A stretch of DNA of 64,000 bases from Mumia sp050632745. GTDB lineage: Bacteria > Actinomycetota > Actinomycetes > Propionibacteriales > Nocardioidaceae. The stretch spans positions 186,001 through 250,000 of the forward strand of contig NZ_JBODSD010000001.1 in NCBI RefSeq assembly GCF_050632745.1, written 5' to 3'. This document shows positions 8,322 through 17,051 of this stretch, one piece after another (position 1 is the stretch's first letter; the number at the start of each line of letters is the position of its first letter). The translations under genes and the position numbers were made by a program. A model generated the notes under the pieces. It saw only the letters and a list, made by a program, of their open reading frames with translations, had not been told where the DNA came from and did not search any database.

Positions 8322-9788
8322 TCAGCGGCTGCGACGGCGCCCGGCCTGCGCCGAGAACGCCGCGGCGCCACCGCTGCGCGACGCACCGCCACCGCGCGAG
8401 GCGGAGCCGCCGGACGCGCCCTGGCCCGAGCCGGAGCGGCGCTGGCCGCCCGTGCCCTGACCGCTGCCCTGGCCGCCGCCGGAGCCCGTGCCGCTGCGAC
8501 GGCGGCGGCGCGAGCGGTTGCCGTTGCGGGCGACGTCGCCGGAGCGCTGCCCGCCTCCGTTGCCGCGTCCACCACCGTTGCCGTTGCTGCCGGATCCCGC
8601 CGTGAGCGCCGGGGGCGGCGAGACGCGCTCGGCCTGCGGTCCGACGAGGGTGCCGACGATCTCCGCGCCGGGGCCCACCTCGTGGTCGGTCGGCTTGATC
8701 GCGGCGGCGCGCATCAGCGTGCGGACGTCGCGGCGCTGCTCGGGGGTTGCCACGGTGACGACGATGCCGGAGGCGCCGGCCCGCGCCGTACGGCCCGAGC
8801 GGTGCAGGTACGCCTTGTGCTCGGCCGGCGGGTCGACGTGCACGACGAGCGACACGTCGTCGACGTGGATCCCGCGGGCGGCGATGTCGGTCGCGACGAG
8901 GACGCGGACCGTGCCGTCGGCGAACGCCGAGAGGTTGCGCTGCCGCGCGTTCTGGCTGAGGTTGCCGTGCAGGTCCACCGCCGGGATGCCCGAGGCGGTG
9001 AGCTTCTTCGCGAGCTTCTTGGCCGCGTGCTTGGTGCGGGTGAACGCCAGCGTCTTGCCCTCGCCGCCGACGAGCTCGTTGACGAGCGCCTGCTTCGCGT
9101 CGTGGGGCACGGTGAGGACGTGGTGCTCCATGTCCGGCACGTGCGACGTCGCCTCGTCGACCGAGTGCGTGACGGGGTTGTGCAGGTAGCGCTTGACCAG
9201 GGTGTCGATGCCGTTGTCCAGCGTCGCCGAGAACAGCAGGCGCTGCGCGTCGCGCGGAGTCCGGTCGAGGATCCGCTTCACGCCGGGGAGGAAGCCGAGG
9301 TCGGCCATGTGGTCGGCCTCGTCGAGGACGGTGACCTCGATGTCGCTGAGGTCGCAGTGGCCCTGGCCCATCAGGTCCTCGAGGCGGCCCGGAGTCGCGA
9401 CGACGACGTCGACGCCGTTGCGCAGCTTGGTGACCTGCGGGTTCTGACCGACGCCGCCGAAGATCGTCATCGTGCGGAGCTGCATCGCCTGGGCGAGCGG
9501 CGCCAGCGTCTCGAGGACCTGGGTCGCGAGCTCGCGGGTCGGGACCAGGATCAGGGCGCGGGGGTGGCGCGCACGCCGGCGGCGGCCGCTGGCGGCGAGG
9601 ACGGCGAGCGTCGGGAGGCTGAACGCGACGGTCTTGCCGGAGCCGGTGCGGCCGCGGCCGAGGACGTCACGACCGGCGAGCGAGTCGGGGAGCGACGCCG
9701 CCTGGATGGGGAACGGGGTGGTGATGCCGCGCTCCGCGAGGGAGGCGACGAGAGGTGCGGGCACGCCGAGATCGGCGAAGGTGGGCAC
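8322..9788 (-). CDS. DEAD-box ATP-dependent RNA helicase
   Basis: A 488-aa helicase with all core motifs: Q-motif region near the start, motif I GRTGSGKT, Ia PTREL, Ib TPGR, II DEAD, III SAT, and HRSGRTARAG (VI) in the second RecA domain. The last 100 residues are a low-complexity Gly/Ser/Arg/Asn tail, typical of actinobacterial RNA helicases that unwind structured RNA in ribosome assembly or at low temperature. I chose the GTG at 9788 because GAAGGA precedes it at good spacing and the protein then opens MPTFADLG; a longer frame reaches GTG 9833. The 255-bp gap to the divergent gene at 10044 contains GC-rich inverted repeats (for example near 9855-9868) but no recognised element. Confidence 0.92.
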   Translation of the reverse strand: MPTFADLGVPAPLVASLAERGITTPFPIQAASLPDSLAGRDVLGRGRTGSGKTVAFSLPTLAVLAASGRRRRARHPRALILVPTRELATQVLETLAPLAQAMQLRTMTIFGGVGQNPQVTKLRNGVDVVVATPGRLEDLMGQGHCDLSDIEVTVLDEADHMADLGFLPGVKRILDRTPRDAQRLLFSATLDNGIDTLVKRYLHNPVTHSVDEATSHVPDMEHHVLTVPHDAKQALVNELVGGEGKTLAFTRTKHAAKKLAKKLTASGIPAVDLHGNLSQNARQRNLSAFADGTVRVLVATDIAARGIHVDDVSLVVHVDPPAEHKAYLHRSGRTARAGASGIVVTVATPEQRRDVRTLMRAAAIKPTDHEVGPGAEIVGTLVGPQAERVSPPPALTAGSGSNGNGGGRGNGGGQRSGDVARNGNRSRRRRRSGTGSGGGQGSGQGTGGQRRSGSGQGASGGSASRGGGASRSGGAAAFSAQAGRRRSR

Positions 9789-10043
9789 AGAGGTGTCCTT
9801 CACGTCGTGGGGGATGGCCGTGGATGCCAGCACTCACGAGGTGAGGATGGGAGGGCGCGTAAGGCGCGCCGCTCGAGCAGACGACCGCGGACGCGGGGTG
9901 CGTCCTGAGGCAACAGTACGGGGCGGGTGGGCGCCGCAACGAATCCAGTGGCCGTGATCACACGGGGCGCGGCGGATCGCGCGCGGCGAGCGCGCGCTCA
10001 AATGACGGTGCCGTGGCTCCGCTGATCGCCTAGGTTGCGGGGC

Positions 10044-11549
10044 ATGGGTACGACGGCCCCCGAGGTCCGTGGAGACGCACCGACCACCGCACCCCTCCCG
10101 CCGTACGCCCGGGTGCCGGTCGTCTCTGCCGCCGCCGCGCTCGCGGTGGTGCTGCTGGCCACCGCGAACCGCTACGGGTTCCACCGCGACGAGCTGTACT
10201 TCCGGATGCTCGACCCGGCGTGGGGCTACGTCGACCAGCCCCCGCTCGTCCCGCTGCTCGCGGGGGCGATGACCGATCTGGTGGCGGACGAGCCGTGGGC
10301 ACTGCGGCTGCCGGCGATCGTCTCGGTCGTGGCGGCGACTCTCGTGGCCGCGGCGATCACCCGCGAGGTCGGCGGCGGCGCGCTTGCGCAGGGGTTGTGC
10401 GCGTGGACGTTCGCGTTCGCCTCGTTCCCGCTGGTGGCCGGGCACGTGCTGGTCACCACCTCGCCGGACCTGCTCGCGTGGGTGCTCGCCTCGTGGTTCG
10501 CGATCCGTGCGCTGCTCCGCGGCGAGGACCGCTGGTGGCTCGCCGTGGGACTCGTCGTGGGCCTCGCGACGTACGACCGGCTGCTGATCCCGTGGTGGGT
10601 GCTGGGCCTGGTCGTCGGGTTGGCGCTCGTCGGACCCCGTCGTGTCCTGCGCTCGGGCTGGTTCTGGGCCGGCGGGGCGGTCGCGGCGCTGGTCGGCCTG
10701 CCGAACCTCGTCTACCAGGTCGTCAACGGCTTCCCGCAGCTCGACATGGGGGCTGCGCTCGCGGAGAACAACGCCGACGAGGTCCGGGTGATGATGTGGC
10801 CGTTCCTGTTCATCCTGCTGCCGGCGATCTGGGTGGTGGGGGCGATCGCGCTGTGGCGGCGACCGGCGTGGCGGTCTCTCCGTGCCTTCGACGTGGCGTT
10901 CGTGGTCGTCGTGGTCCTGACGTTCGTCGGCGGGGCGCAGTTCTACTACCCGGTCGGGCTGCTCGCCGTGCTGTTCGCGGTCGGGTGGGTGCCGACGGCG
11001 TCATGGCTGGTGCGGTCGGGGACGGCCACGCGCGTGGTCGTGGGTGCGCTGCTGGTCGCGTACACGGCCGTCGGTGTCGTGGTGTCCCTCCCCGTGCTGC
11101 CGGTTCGCACGCTGGGTGACTCCCCGGTCCCGGAGCTGAACATGGCGGCCGCGGACCAGGTGGGCTGGCCGGCCTACGTCCGCCAGGTCGCGGCGGCGTG
11201 GGACGGGCTGACCGCCGCCGAGCGCGCGGACGCCGCGATCGTCACCAGCAACTACGGCGAGGCCGGGGCGATCGACCGGTACGGTCCCGCGCTCGGCCTG
11301 CCCACGCCGTACAGCGGTCAGAACGCCCTCCACGACCAGGCGCGCCCACCGGACGACACGGAGACGGTGGTGTTCGTCGGAGGGCAGTACGGATTCGCGC
11401 GGACCTTGTTCGACAGCTGCGAGGTCGTGGGCCGGCTCGACAACGGCGTCGGCGTGGACAACGAGGAGGAGGGCCTCCCGATCGGGGTGTGCCGGGGTCC
11501 GTCGCGGCCGTGGCCGGAGCTCTGGGACGAGCTGCGGCACCTCGACTGA
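10044..11549 (+). CDS. Membrane glycosyltransferase, GT39/ArnT-like
   Basis: A 501-aa polytopic membrane protein of the dolichyl-phosphate-mannose-protein mannosyltransferase (PMT/GT39) group. The N-terminal luminal motif GFHRDELYF carries the Asp-Glu pair conserved in this family, followed by WGYVDQPPLVPLL, and about nine further hydrophobic segments; the last 120 residues form an extracytoplasmic domain. It should transfer a sugar from a polyprenyl-phosphate donor to a protein or glycan outside the membrane. A TAGGTT -10 element (10031-10036) 7 nt before the ATG suggests a leaderless transcript. The acceptor cannot be inferred from neighbours. Confidence 0.85.
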   Translation: MGTTAPEVRGDAPTTAPLPPYARVPVVSAAAALAVVLLATANRYGFHRDELYFRMLDPAWGYVDQPPLVPLLAGAMTDLVADEPWALRLPAIVSVVAATLVAAAITREVGGGALAQGLCAWTFAFASFPLVAGHVLVTTSPDLLAWVLASWFAIRALLRGEDRWWLAVGLVVGLATYDRLLIPWWVLGLVVGLALVGPRRVLRSGWFWAGGAVAALVGLPNLVYQVVNGFPQLDMGAALAENNADEVRVMMWPFLFILLPAIWVVGAIALWRRPAWRSLRAFDVAFVVVVVLTFVGGAQFYYPVGLLAVLFAVGWVPTASWLVRSGTATRVVVGALLVAYTAVGVVVSLPVLPVRTLGDSPVPELNMAAADQVGWPAYVRQVAAAWDGLTAAERADAAIVTSNYGEAGAIDRYGPALGLPTPYSGQNALHDQARPPDDTETVVFVGGQYGFARTLFDSCEVVGRLDNGVGVDNEEEGLPIGVCRGPSRPWPELWDELRHLD

Positions 11550-11640
11550 GCACCCACCGTTCGTCGCGTGAGCGCGACCGCTCACCGCGGCGACCGCGCC
11601 GTACGGCGACCGCTCGGACGCGTCCGGCGACCCCTTCGAG

Positions 11641-11656
11641 TGTGATCTGGCACACA
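11641..11656. promoter_or_regulatory. CRP/GlxR-like operator before the acetate uptake operon
   Basis: The sequence TGTGA-TCTGGC-ACACA matches the CRP-family consensus TGTGA-N6-TCACA at nine of ten positions. It lies 64 bp before the GTG of the DUF485 gene. GlxR, the corynebacterial CRP homologue, uses this consensus and acts on acetate metabolism genes, so cAMP-linked control of acetate uptake is plausible. Confidence 0.5.
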
Positions 11657-11720
11657 CCCGGGTACCGCCTCTAGCGTCACGCGGAGATCCCCCATGTCCG
11701 TGCACCCGAGAGGTGAAGCC

Positions 11721-12059
11721 GTGATCGAGAGAACCACTGCGGCGGAGGATGCGGCCTACGCGCGCATCCATTCGACCGACGAGTTCCGAACCCTCAAGCG
11801 CAAGTACGTCGGCTTCGTCGTCCCCGTGACGATCGGCTTCATGAGCTGGTACCTGCTCTACGTCATCTGCTCCAACTGGGCCCCTGGCTTCATGAGCACC
11901 CAGATCGTCGGCAACATCAACGTCGCCCTCGTCTTCGGTCTGCTCCAGTTCGTCACGACGTTCGGCATCGCGATCTGGTACTCGAAGTTCTCCGCCAAGA
12001 ACCTCGACCCGATCGCTGACAAGCTGCGCGCCGACTACGACGAGGAGGTCGGCCGATGA
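11721..12059 (+). CDS. DUF485 family membrane protein, ActP partner
   Basis: A 112-aa protein with the DUF485 pattern: an N-terminal Tyr/Ile segment, LKRKYVGFVVPVTIGFMSWY as TM1, a central glycine/asparagine turn and a second hydrophobic segment ending IAIWYSKFSAKNLDPIAD. DUF485 proteins are encoded before cation:acetate symporters, and this one overlaps the symporter gene by 4 nt. I chose GTG 11721, preceded by AGAGGTGA, over an upstream ATG at 11694 with no ribosome binding site. Confidence 0.9.
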   Translation: MIERTTAAEDAAYARIHSTDEFRTLKRKYVGFVVPVTIGFMSWYLLYVICSNWAPGFMSTQIVGNINVALVFGLLQFVTTFGIAIWYSKFSAKNLDPIADKLRADYDEEVGR

Positions 12060-13708
12060 GCTCCCGCGACGTGATCCTCGCCGCCAGCGCCGAGGGAGAC
12101 CACCAGACGCTCACCACGGTGCTGTTCATCGGCGTCGTGCTCCTGACGGTCGGCATCACCTTCTGGGCCAGCCGCAACACCAAGACGGCGGCCGACTACT
12201 ACGCCGGTGGACGTTCCTTCAGCGGCTTCCAGAACGGCATGGCGATCGGCGGCGACTACATGTCGGCCGCGTCGTTCCTCGGCATCTCGGGCGCGATCGC
12301 CCTCTCCGGGTACGACGGCTTCCTCTACTCGATCGGCTTCCTCGTCGCGTGGCTGGTCGCGCTGCTGCTGATCGCGGAGCTGCTGCGCAACTCCGGGCGC
12401 TTCACCATGGCCGACCAGCTGGCGTACCGCATGCGGCAGCGGCCGGTCCGCACCGCGGCGTCGGTGTCGACGGTGGTCGTCTCGATCTTCTACCTGCTGG
12501 CGCAGATGGTCGGTGCCGGCGCGCTCGTCTCTCTGCTCCTCGGGGTCGAGGGCGACACGCTCAAGAACCTCACGATCGTCGGCGTCGGCATCCTGATGAT
12601 CTTCTACGTCGTCGTCGGCGGCATGAAGGGCACGACCTGGGTGCAGATCGTCAAGGCGGTCCTGCTGATGGTCGGCACGCTGCTGATCAGCGTCCTGGTG
12701 CTCGCGAAGTTCAACTTCAATCTGTCCGACCTGCTCGGCACGGCCGCCTCGAACTCCGGGCACGGCCAGGCCTTCCTCGAGCCCGGCCTCAAGTACGGCG
12801 CGACCTTCACGAGCAAGCTCGACTTCCTCTCGCTCGGCATCGCGCTCGTCCTGGGCACCGCCGGGCTCCCGCACATCCTCATCCGCTTCTACACCGTGCC
12901 GACGGCACGCCAGGCGCGGAAGTCGGTCAACTGGGCAATCGGCATCATCGGCACCTTCTACCTCATGACGCTGGTGCTCGGCTTCGGTGCGGCCGCGCTG
13001 CTCAGCGACGACCAGTACGCGAAGGTCGCCGAGTCCGGAGGCAACCTCGCCTCACCGCTGCTGGCCGAAGCCGTCGGTGGTGGCGCGGGATCGACCGGAG
13101 GCGCGATCCTGCTCGCCCTGATCGCGGCAGTGGCGTTCGCGACGATCCTCGCGGTGGTCGCGGGCCTGACGCTCGCGTCGGCCTCCTCGGTCGCGCACGA
13201 CCTCTACGCCAACGTCTTCAAGAAGGGCGAGGTCTCGGGCAAGGACGAGGTCAGGGTCGCGCGGATCGCCGCGTTCGTGATCGGCGGCGTGGCGATCGCG
13301 CTGGCGATCCCGGGCCAGTCGCTCAACGTCGCGTTCCTGGTGGCGCTGGCGTTCGCGGTGGCGGCGTCGGCCAACCTTCCGGCCCTCATCTACAACCTGT
13401 TCTGGAAGGACTTCAACACGCGCGGCGCGGTGTGGAGCATCTACGGCGGCCTGATCACGGCCGTGGGTCTGGTGTTCTTCTCCCCGGTCGTCTCCGGCAA
13501 GGTCAACCCCGAGACGGGCGAGAGCCTGTCGCTGTTCGGGGCGGGCGTCGACTTCAGCTGGTTCCCGCTGGAGAACCCCGGCCTCGTGTCGATCCCCGTC
13601 GGGTTCCTGCTCGGCTGGCTCGGCACGATCACCGCGAAGGAGAAGGCGGACCCGCTGAAGTACGAGGAGCTCGAGGTCCGGTCGATGACCGGCGCGGGCG
13701 CCGAGTGA
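12056..13708 (+). CDS. actP: Cation:acetate symporter (SSS family)
   Basis: A 550-aa transporter with about 13 hydrophobic segments and strong ActP/MctC features: the substrate-region sequence GMAIGGDYMSAASFLGISGA, TAGLPHILIRFYTVP, and ATILAVVAGLTLASASSVAHD. It takes up acetate and probably propionate or pyruvate with a cation. Its ATG overlaps the DUF485 stop (ATGA). The operon ends at a 13-bp stem-loop (13735-13793). Compared with the symporter at 5471-6982 it lacks a local LytS/LytTR pair but has a CRP-like site upstream, implying global carbon control. Confidence 0.92.
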   Translation: MSSRDVILAASAEGDHQTLTTVLFIGVVLLTVGITFWASRNTKTAADYYAGGRSFSGFQNGMAIGGDYMSAASFLGISGAIALSGYDGFLYSIGFLVAWLVALLLIAELLRNSGRFTMADQLAYRMRQRPVRTAASVSTVVVSIFYLLAQMVGAGALVSLLLGVEGDTLKNLTIVGVGILMIFYVVVGGMKGTTWVQIVKAVLLMVGTLLISVLVLAKFNFNLSDLLGTAASNSGHGQAFLEPGLKYGATFTSKLDFLSLGIALVLGTAGLPHILIRFYTVPTARQARKSVNWAIGIIGTFYLMTLVLGFGAAALLSDDQYAKVAESGGNLASPLLAEAVGGGAGSTGGAILLALIAAVAFATILAVVAGLTLASASSVAHDLYANVFKKGEVSGKDEVRVARIAAFVIGGVAIALAIPGQSLNVAFLVALAFAVAASANLPALIYNLFWKDFNTRGAVWSIYGGLITAVGLVFFSPVVSGKVNPETGESLSLFGAGVDFSWFPLENPGLVSIPVGFLLGWLGTITAKEKADPLKYEELEVRSMTGAGAE

Positions 13709-13734
13709 CCACCTGACACGGGGACACCACAAGG

Positions 13735-13793
13735 ACGTACGACTCCCTCCGTCCCGCGGGCTGCGGCTCGTCGGGCCGGGGGGAGTCGTACGT
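13735..13793. terminator. Stem-loop terminator after the acetate symporter gene
   Basis: The arms ACGTACGACTCCC (13735-13747) and its exact reverse complement (13781-13793) form a 13-bp perfect stem around a 33-nt GC-rich loop that can itself fold. There is no U-run, as usual for actinomycete intrinsic terminators. It separates the symporter from the co-directional AEC transporter. Confidence 0.6.
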
Positions 13794-13822
13794 CGCCGCG
13801 GCGCTTCCGTCACGATGGAGGC

Positions 13823-14746
13823 GTGACGGGGGTGCTCGAGGGGTTCGGTGTGATCACCGTCGTGATCGCGGTCGGCTTCGTCCTCGCGCACCTCGGCGTG
13901 GTCACGCTCGACTACCAGTGGATGCTGTCGCGGCTGGTCTTCTTCGTCGGCAGCCCGGCCCTGCTCTTCTCTGTCCTGTCCGACACCGACGTCGCCGGTG
14001 CCCTGTCGCAGGCGCTGGTCGCGAACGCCGTCAGCGTGGCCGTCGTCGCGGCCATCGCGGTGGTTCTCGCGCGCTGGCGGTGGCGGCGGGGGTGGGGCGA
14101 CACGACCCTGGCAGCACTGTCGGCCGGCTACGTCAACGCGGGGAACCTCGGTCTCCCGATCGCGATCTACGTGATCGGGGATGCCTCGGCGGTCGCCGGC
14201 GCGCTGCTCCTTCAGCTGCTCGTCCTCGCGCCGCTGGCTTTCGTCGTCCTCGACCAGTCGGCGTCCAAGCAACGCCCGACCGTCCTCTCCATCCTCTCGC
14301 GCCCGTTCCGCAACCCCGTGACCGTCGGCGCGGTCATCGGTGTCGTGGTGGCGCTGTCCGGCGTGCCGGTGCCGCGCTGGGTCGCGGACCCGATCGACCT
14401 GCTGGCCGGCCTCGCGATCCCCGGGATGCTGATCGCGTTCGGCATCTCGCTGCGCCTCGGGCCGAAGCCCGGCGCGAGCGGCGCCAGCGGCCAGGTCGCG
14501 ACCCTGAGCGTGCTCAAGCTGCTCGTCCAGCCGGCCGTCGCCTACGTCGTCGGTCGGTTCGCCCTCGGTCTCGAGGGCAGCGCACTGCTCGCCGTGGTGG
14601 TGGTCGCAGGCCTGCCGACGGCGCAGAACGTGTTCGTCACCGCCGTCCGCTACGGCAGGTCCGTCCCGATCGTCCGCGACGTGGTGTTCGCGACGACGGT
14701 GCTGTCGTTCCCCACGATCCTCGCGATCGCCGCCCTCCTCGCCTGA
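13823..14746 (+). CDS. AEC family transporter (auxin efflux carrier-like permease)
   Basis: A 307-aa integral membrane protein with ten hydrophobic segments in two similar five-helix halves, the normal AEC fold and length. The conserved GYVNAGNLGLPIAIYV segment is the family hallmark. Bacterial AEC members carry organic acids such as malate or malonate, or peptidoglycan-linked solutes; the substrate here is not predictable. It starts with GTG 13823 after GATGGAGGC and sits behind the stem-loop terminator, so it is a separate unit. It converges on the alcohol dehydrogenase gene with only 3 bp between stops. Confidence 0.88.
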   Translation: MTGVLEGFGVITVVIAVGFVLAHLGVVTLDYQWMLSRLVFFVGSPALLFSVLSDTDVAGALSQALVANAVSVAVVAAIAVVLARWRWRRGWGDTTLAALSAGYVNAGNLGLPIAIYVIGDASAVAGALLLQLLVLAPLAFVVLDQSASKQRPTVLSILSRPFRNPVTVGAVIGVVVALSGVPVPRWVADPIDLLAGLAIPGMLIAFGISLRLGPKPGASGASGQVATLSVLKLLVQPAVAYVVGRFALGLEGSALLAVVVVAGLPTAQNVFVTAVRYGRSVPIVRDVVFATTVLSFPTILAIAALLA

Positions 14747-14749
14747 CCC

Positions 14750-15790
14750 TCACCCGTTCGGCAGGATCACCGCCCGCCCGCGGACCTGTCCCGCGTGCAG
14801 CCGCTCGTACGCCCGCGGCGCCTCGTCGAGCGAGTAGGTCTCGATCTCGACGTGGACCTGGTCGCGGCGGGCCATCTCGAAGACCTCGATGAGCTCGTAG
14901 CGCGCGCCCCAGTACGGCGCCTGGAACGTGGCGTCGAACGGCGTCGCCCCGAAGCCGACGGTCGCCGTGCCGCCTCCGATGCCGACGATCTGCACGTCGC
15001 CGTCGGTCGCCACCGACGCGGCCGCGATCGCGACCGTGGGCGGTGCGCCGACGAAGTCGAAGACCGCCGTCGCGCCGAGTCCGCCGGTGAGCCGCCGGAT
15101 CGCGTCGGGGGCCTCGGCGTTCGACAGCACCGTCTCGTGCGCGCCGACGTCCTTGGCGAGCGACAGCTTCTCGTCGTTGACGTCGAGGGCGATCACGTGC
15201 GCGCCGGTGAGCGCGCGGAGCATCTGGATCGCCACGTGCCCCAGACCGCCCGTGCCGATCACGACCGCGGTGCTGCCGGCGACGAGCTTCGGCATCGACG
15301 AGCGGATCGCGTGGTACGGCGTGAGTCCGGCGTCGGTCAGCGACACGTTGCGCACGGGGTCGAGGTCGCCGAGCGGGACGAGGTGCCGCGCGTCGTCGAC
15401 GATCATGTACTCCGCGATCGCCCCGGGCGCGCCGAGTCCCGGAGGCGCGATGCCGAGGTCGGCGGCGTACGGGCAGTAGTTCTCCATCCCGCGCGCGCAC
15501 GCGTGGCAGCGCCCGCACCCCCAGGGTCCGTAGACCGCGACGGACTCGCCGCCCTCGACGCTGGTGACGCCCTCGCCGAGCGCATCGACCGTGCCGGCGC
15601 CCTCGTGGCCGAGGGTGAGGGGGAGCCCGTAGATGTACTGGTCCTCCGGCAGGCTCATGATGAACTCGTCCGAGTGGCAGACACCGGCGGCGGTGACCTT
15701 CAGGCGGATCTCGCCGGGCCCGGGCTCCGGGGTCTCGACGTCCACGACGCGCGGAGGGCTTCCGATCTCGACGTACTGGAGTGCTCGCAT
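14750..15790 (-). CDS. Zinc-dependent alcohol dehydrogenase
   Basis: A 346-aa medium-chain dehydrogenase. The catalytic zinc site is visible as GVCHSDEF and GHEGAG, and the structural zinc Cys cluster as CGRCHACARGMENYC. The Rossmann motif is GTGGLGHVAI. The product is close to NAD-dependent alcohol dehydrogenases of the AdhP/Adh-A group, which oxidise primary alcohols such as ethanol to aldehydes. It starts at the ATG on 15790, 36 bp from the divergent patatin gene. With two acetate symporters nearby, a role in C2 metabolism is possible but not shown. Confidence 0.9.
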   Translation of the reverse strand: MRALQYVEIGSPPRVVDVETPEPGPGEIRLKVTAAGVCHSDEFIMSLPEDQYIYGLPLTLGHEGAGTVDALGEGVTSVEGGESVAVYGPWGCGRCHACARGMENYCPYAADLGIAPPGLGAPGAIAEYMIVDDARHLVPLGDLDPVRNVSLTDAGLTPYHAIRSSMPKLVAGSTAVVIGTGGLGHVAIQMLRALTGAHVIALDVNDEKLSLAKDVGAHETVLSNAEAPDAIRRLTGGLGATAVFDFVGAPPTVAIAAASVATDGDVQIVGIGGGTATVGFGATPFDATFQAPYWGARYELIEVFEMARRDQVHVEIETYSLDEAPRAYERLHAGQVRGRAVILPNG

Positions 15791-15826
15791 GGCTTCACGA
15801 AACCACCGCTCCGGCACAATGGCGCG

Positions 15827-16678
15827 GTGAGTACACGCGCACTCGTCCTCGGTGGAGGCGGGATCACCGGCATCGCCTGGGAGATCGGGCTCCTCCACGG
15901 CCTCGTCGAAGCCGGGGTCGACCTGACGGACGCCGACCTCGTGGTGGGCACGTCCGCCGGGTCGGTCGTCGGTGCCCAGGTGACCAACGGCGCGACGACC
16001 GAGGCGATGTACGCGCGTCAGCTCGCGCCGCTCGGCACGTACGGGCCGGAGCCGACGGCCGTGATCGGCGCAGCCGTGACCGCGCGCTGGATCTGGACCG
16101 GCCTGCGCAGCGGACGCGACCTCGAGGCGCTCGGTCGGCGCCTCGGAGCGTACGCGGTCCGTGCCGCGGCGTCCGGGCGCCTCCCGTCGGAGGAGGAGCG
16201 CATCGCGGTCGTCTCCCGGCGTCTCGTCTCGCAGGAGTGGCCGGCTCGGGACCTGCGCGTCACCGCCGTCGACGCGCAGACAGGCGCCTTCCGGGTGTTC
16301 GGCGCCGACGACGGTGTCCCGCTCGCCCGCGCCGTCGCCGCGAGCTGCGCGGTGCCGGGCGTCTACCCGCCCGTGACGATCGACGGACGCCGCTACATCG
16401 ACGGCGGCACGCGGTCCTCGGCGAACGCCGACCTCGCTGCGGGACACGACCGGGTCGTGGCCCTGACTCCGATCGCCGCGGCGGTGCCGCGCTCGCGCGG
16501 AGCGGCCGCGCAGCTCGCCGGGATCGGCTCCGCGCACACGGTCGTCGCTCCCGACAAGCCCGCGCGCGAGGCGATCGGCCGCAACGTCCTCGATCCCGCA
16601 GCCCGGGCCCGCACCGCGCGCGCCGGGTACGCGCAGGCCCGCGCGGTCGCGGGCGCCGTGTCCGAGATCTGGGCGTGA
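15827..16678 (+). CDS. Patatin-like phospholipase
   Basis: A 283-aa protein with the patatin elements: oxyanion glycine loop GGGGITGIAWE, nucleophile elbow GTSAGS (Ser-Asp dyad serine) and the catalytic Asp in YIDGGTR. It is a predicted serine acyl hydrolase acting on phospholipids or other lipid esters; no signal peptide is seen. The only suitable start is GTG 15827; an upstream ATG at 15819 is out of frame. A CACAAT -10-like element 6 nt before the start suggests a leaderless mRNA. The SCP2-like gene follows after 4 bp, so they are probably co-transcribed. Confidence 0.9.
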   Translation: MSTRALVLGGGGITGIAWEIGLLHGLVEAGVDLTDADLVVGTSAGSVVGAQVTNGATTEAMYARQLAPLGTYGPEPTAVIGAAVTARWIWTGLRSGRDLEALGRRLGAYAVRAAASGRLPSEEERIAVVSRRLVSQEWPARDLRVTAVDAQTGAFRVFGADDGVPLARAVAASCAVPGVYPPVTIDGRRYIDGGTRSSANADLAAGHDRVVALTPIAAAVPRSRGAAAQLAGIGSAHTVVAPDKPAREAIGRNVLDPAARARTARAGYAQARAVAGAVSEIWA

Positions 16679-16682
16679 CGCC

Positions 16683-17048
16683 GTGGCGCGACGACTGAAG
16701 CCGCTCGACCCCGCCGCGTGGGACGCCCTGGCCGCGCGCGTGACCGAGGCGGGCGCGGACGCGTCCGCCGACGACCTCCGCGCTGCCACGAAGCACCTGC
16801 TCGCGCTCCTGGACCAGCGCGCGCCGGGCAACAGCGTCGAGGTTCGGGTGCCGCCCTATGCCGCGGTCCAGGTCGTCCCCGGGGCCCGGCACACGCGTGG
16901 CACCCCGCCCGCGGTCGTGGAGACCGATGCGGCGACGTGGATCGCCCTCGCCACCGGTCGTACGCCGTGGGCTGACGCGGTCGCGGCCGGGAAGGTGCGC
17001 GCGTCAGGAGAGCGCAGCGACCTCTCCGCGTACCTCCCGCTCGCCTGA
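16683..17048 (+). CDS. Sterol carrier (SCP2-like) family protein
   Basis: A 121-aa protein with the layout of actinobacterial SCP2/MDMPI-C-type sterol-carrier proteins: an acidic N-terminal helix region, the strand VEVRVPPYAAVQV, and the conserved TDAATWIALATGR ... SGERSDLSAYLPL ending. Such proteins bind lipids or form the C-terminal domain of mycothiol-dependent enzymes. This small stand-alone version is often found near purine genes in the Nocardioidaceae. It follows the patatin gene by 4 bp, which fits a lipid-linked function, but none is established. Confidence 0.75.
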   Translation: MARRLKPLDPAAWDALAARVTEAGADASADDLRAATKHLLALLDQRAPGNSVEVRVPPYAAVQVVPGARHTRGTPPAVVETDAATWIALATGRTPWADAVAAGKVRASGERSDLSAYLPLA

Positions 17049-17051
17049 CCG

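Noticed and set aside
9954..9963. GTGATCAC palindrome as a regulator site before the helicase or glycosyltransferase gene
   Set aside because: It is an 8-bp palindrome without the spacing of CRP sites and occurs too easily by chance.
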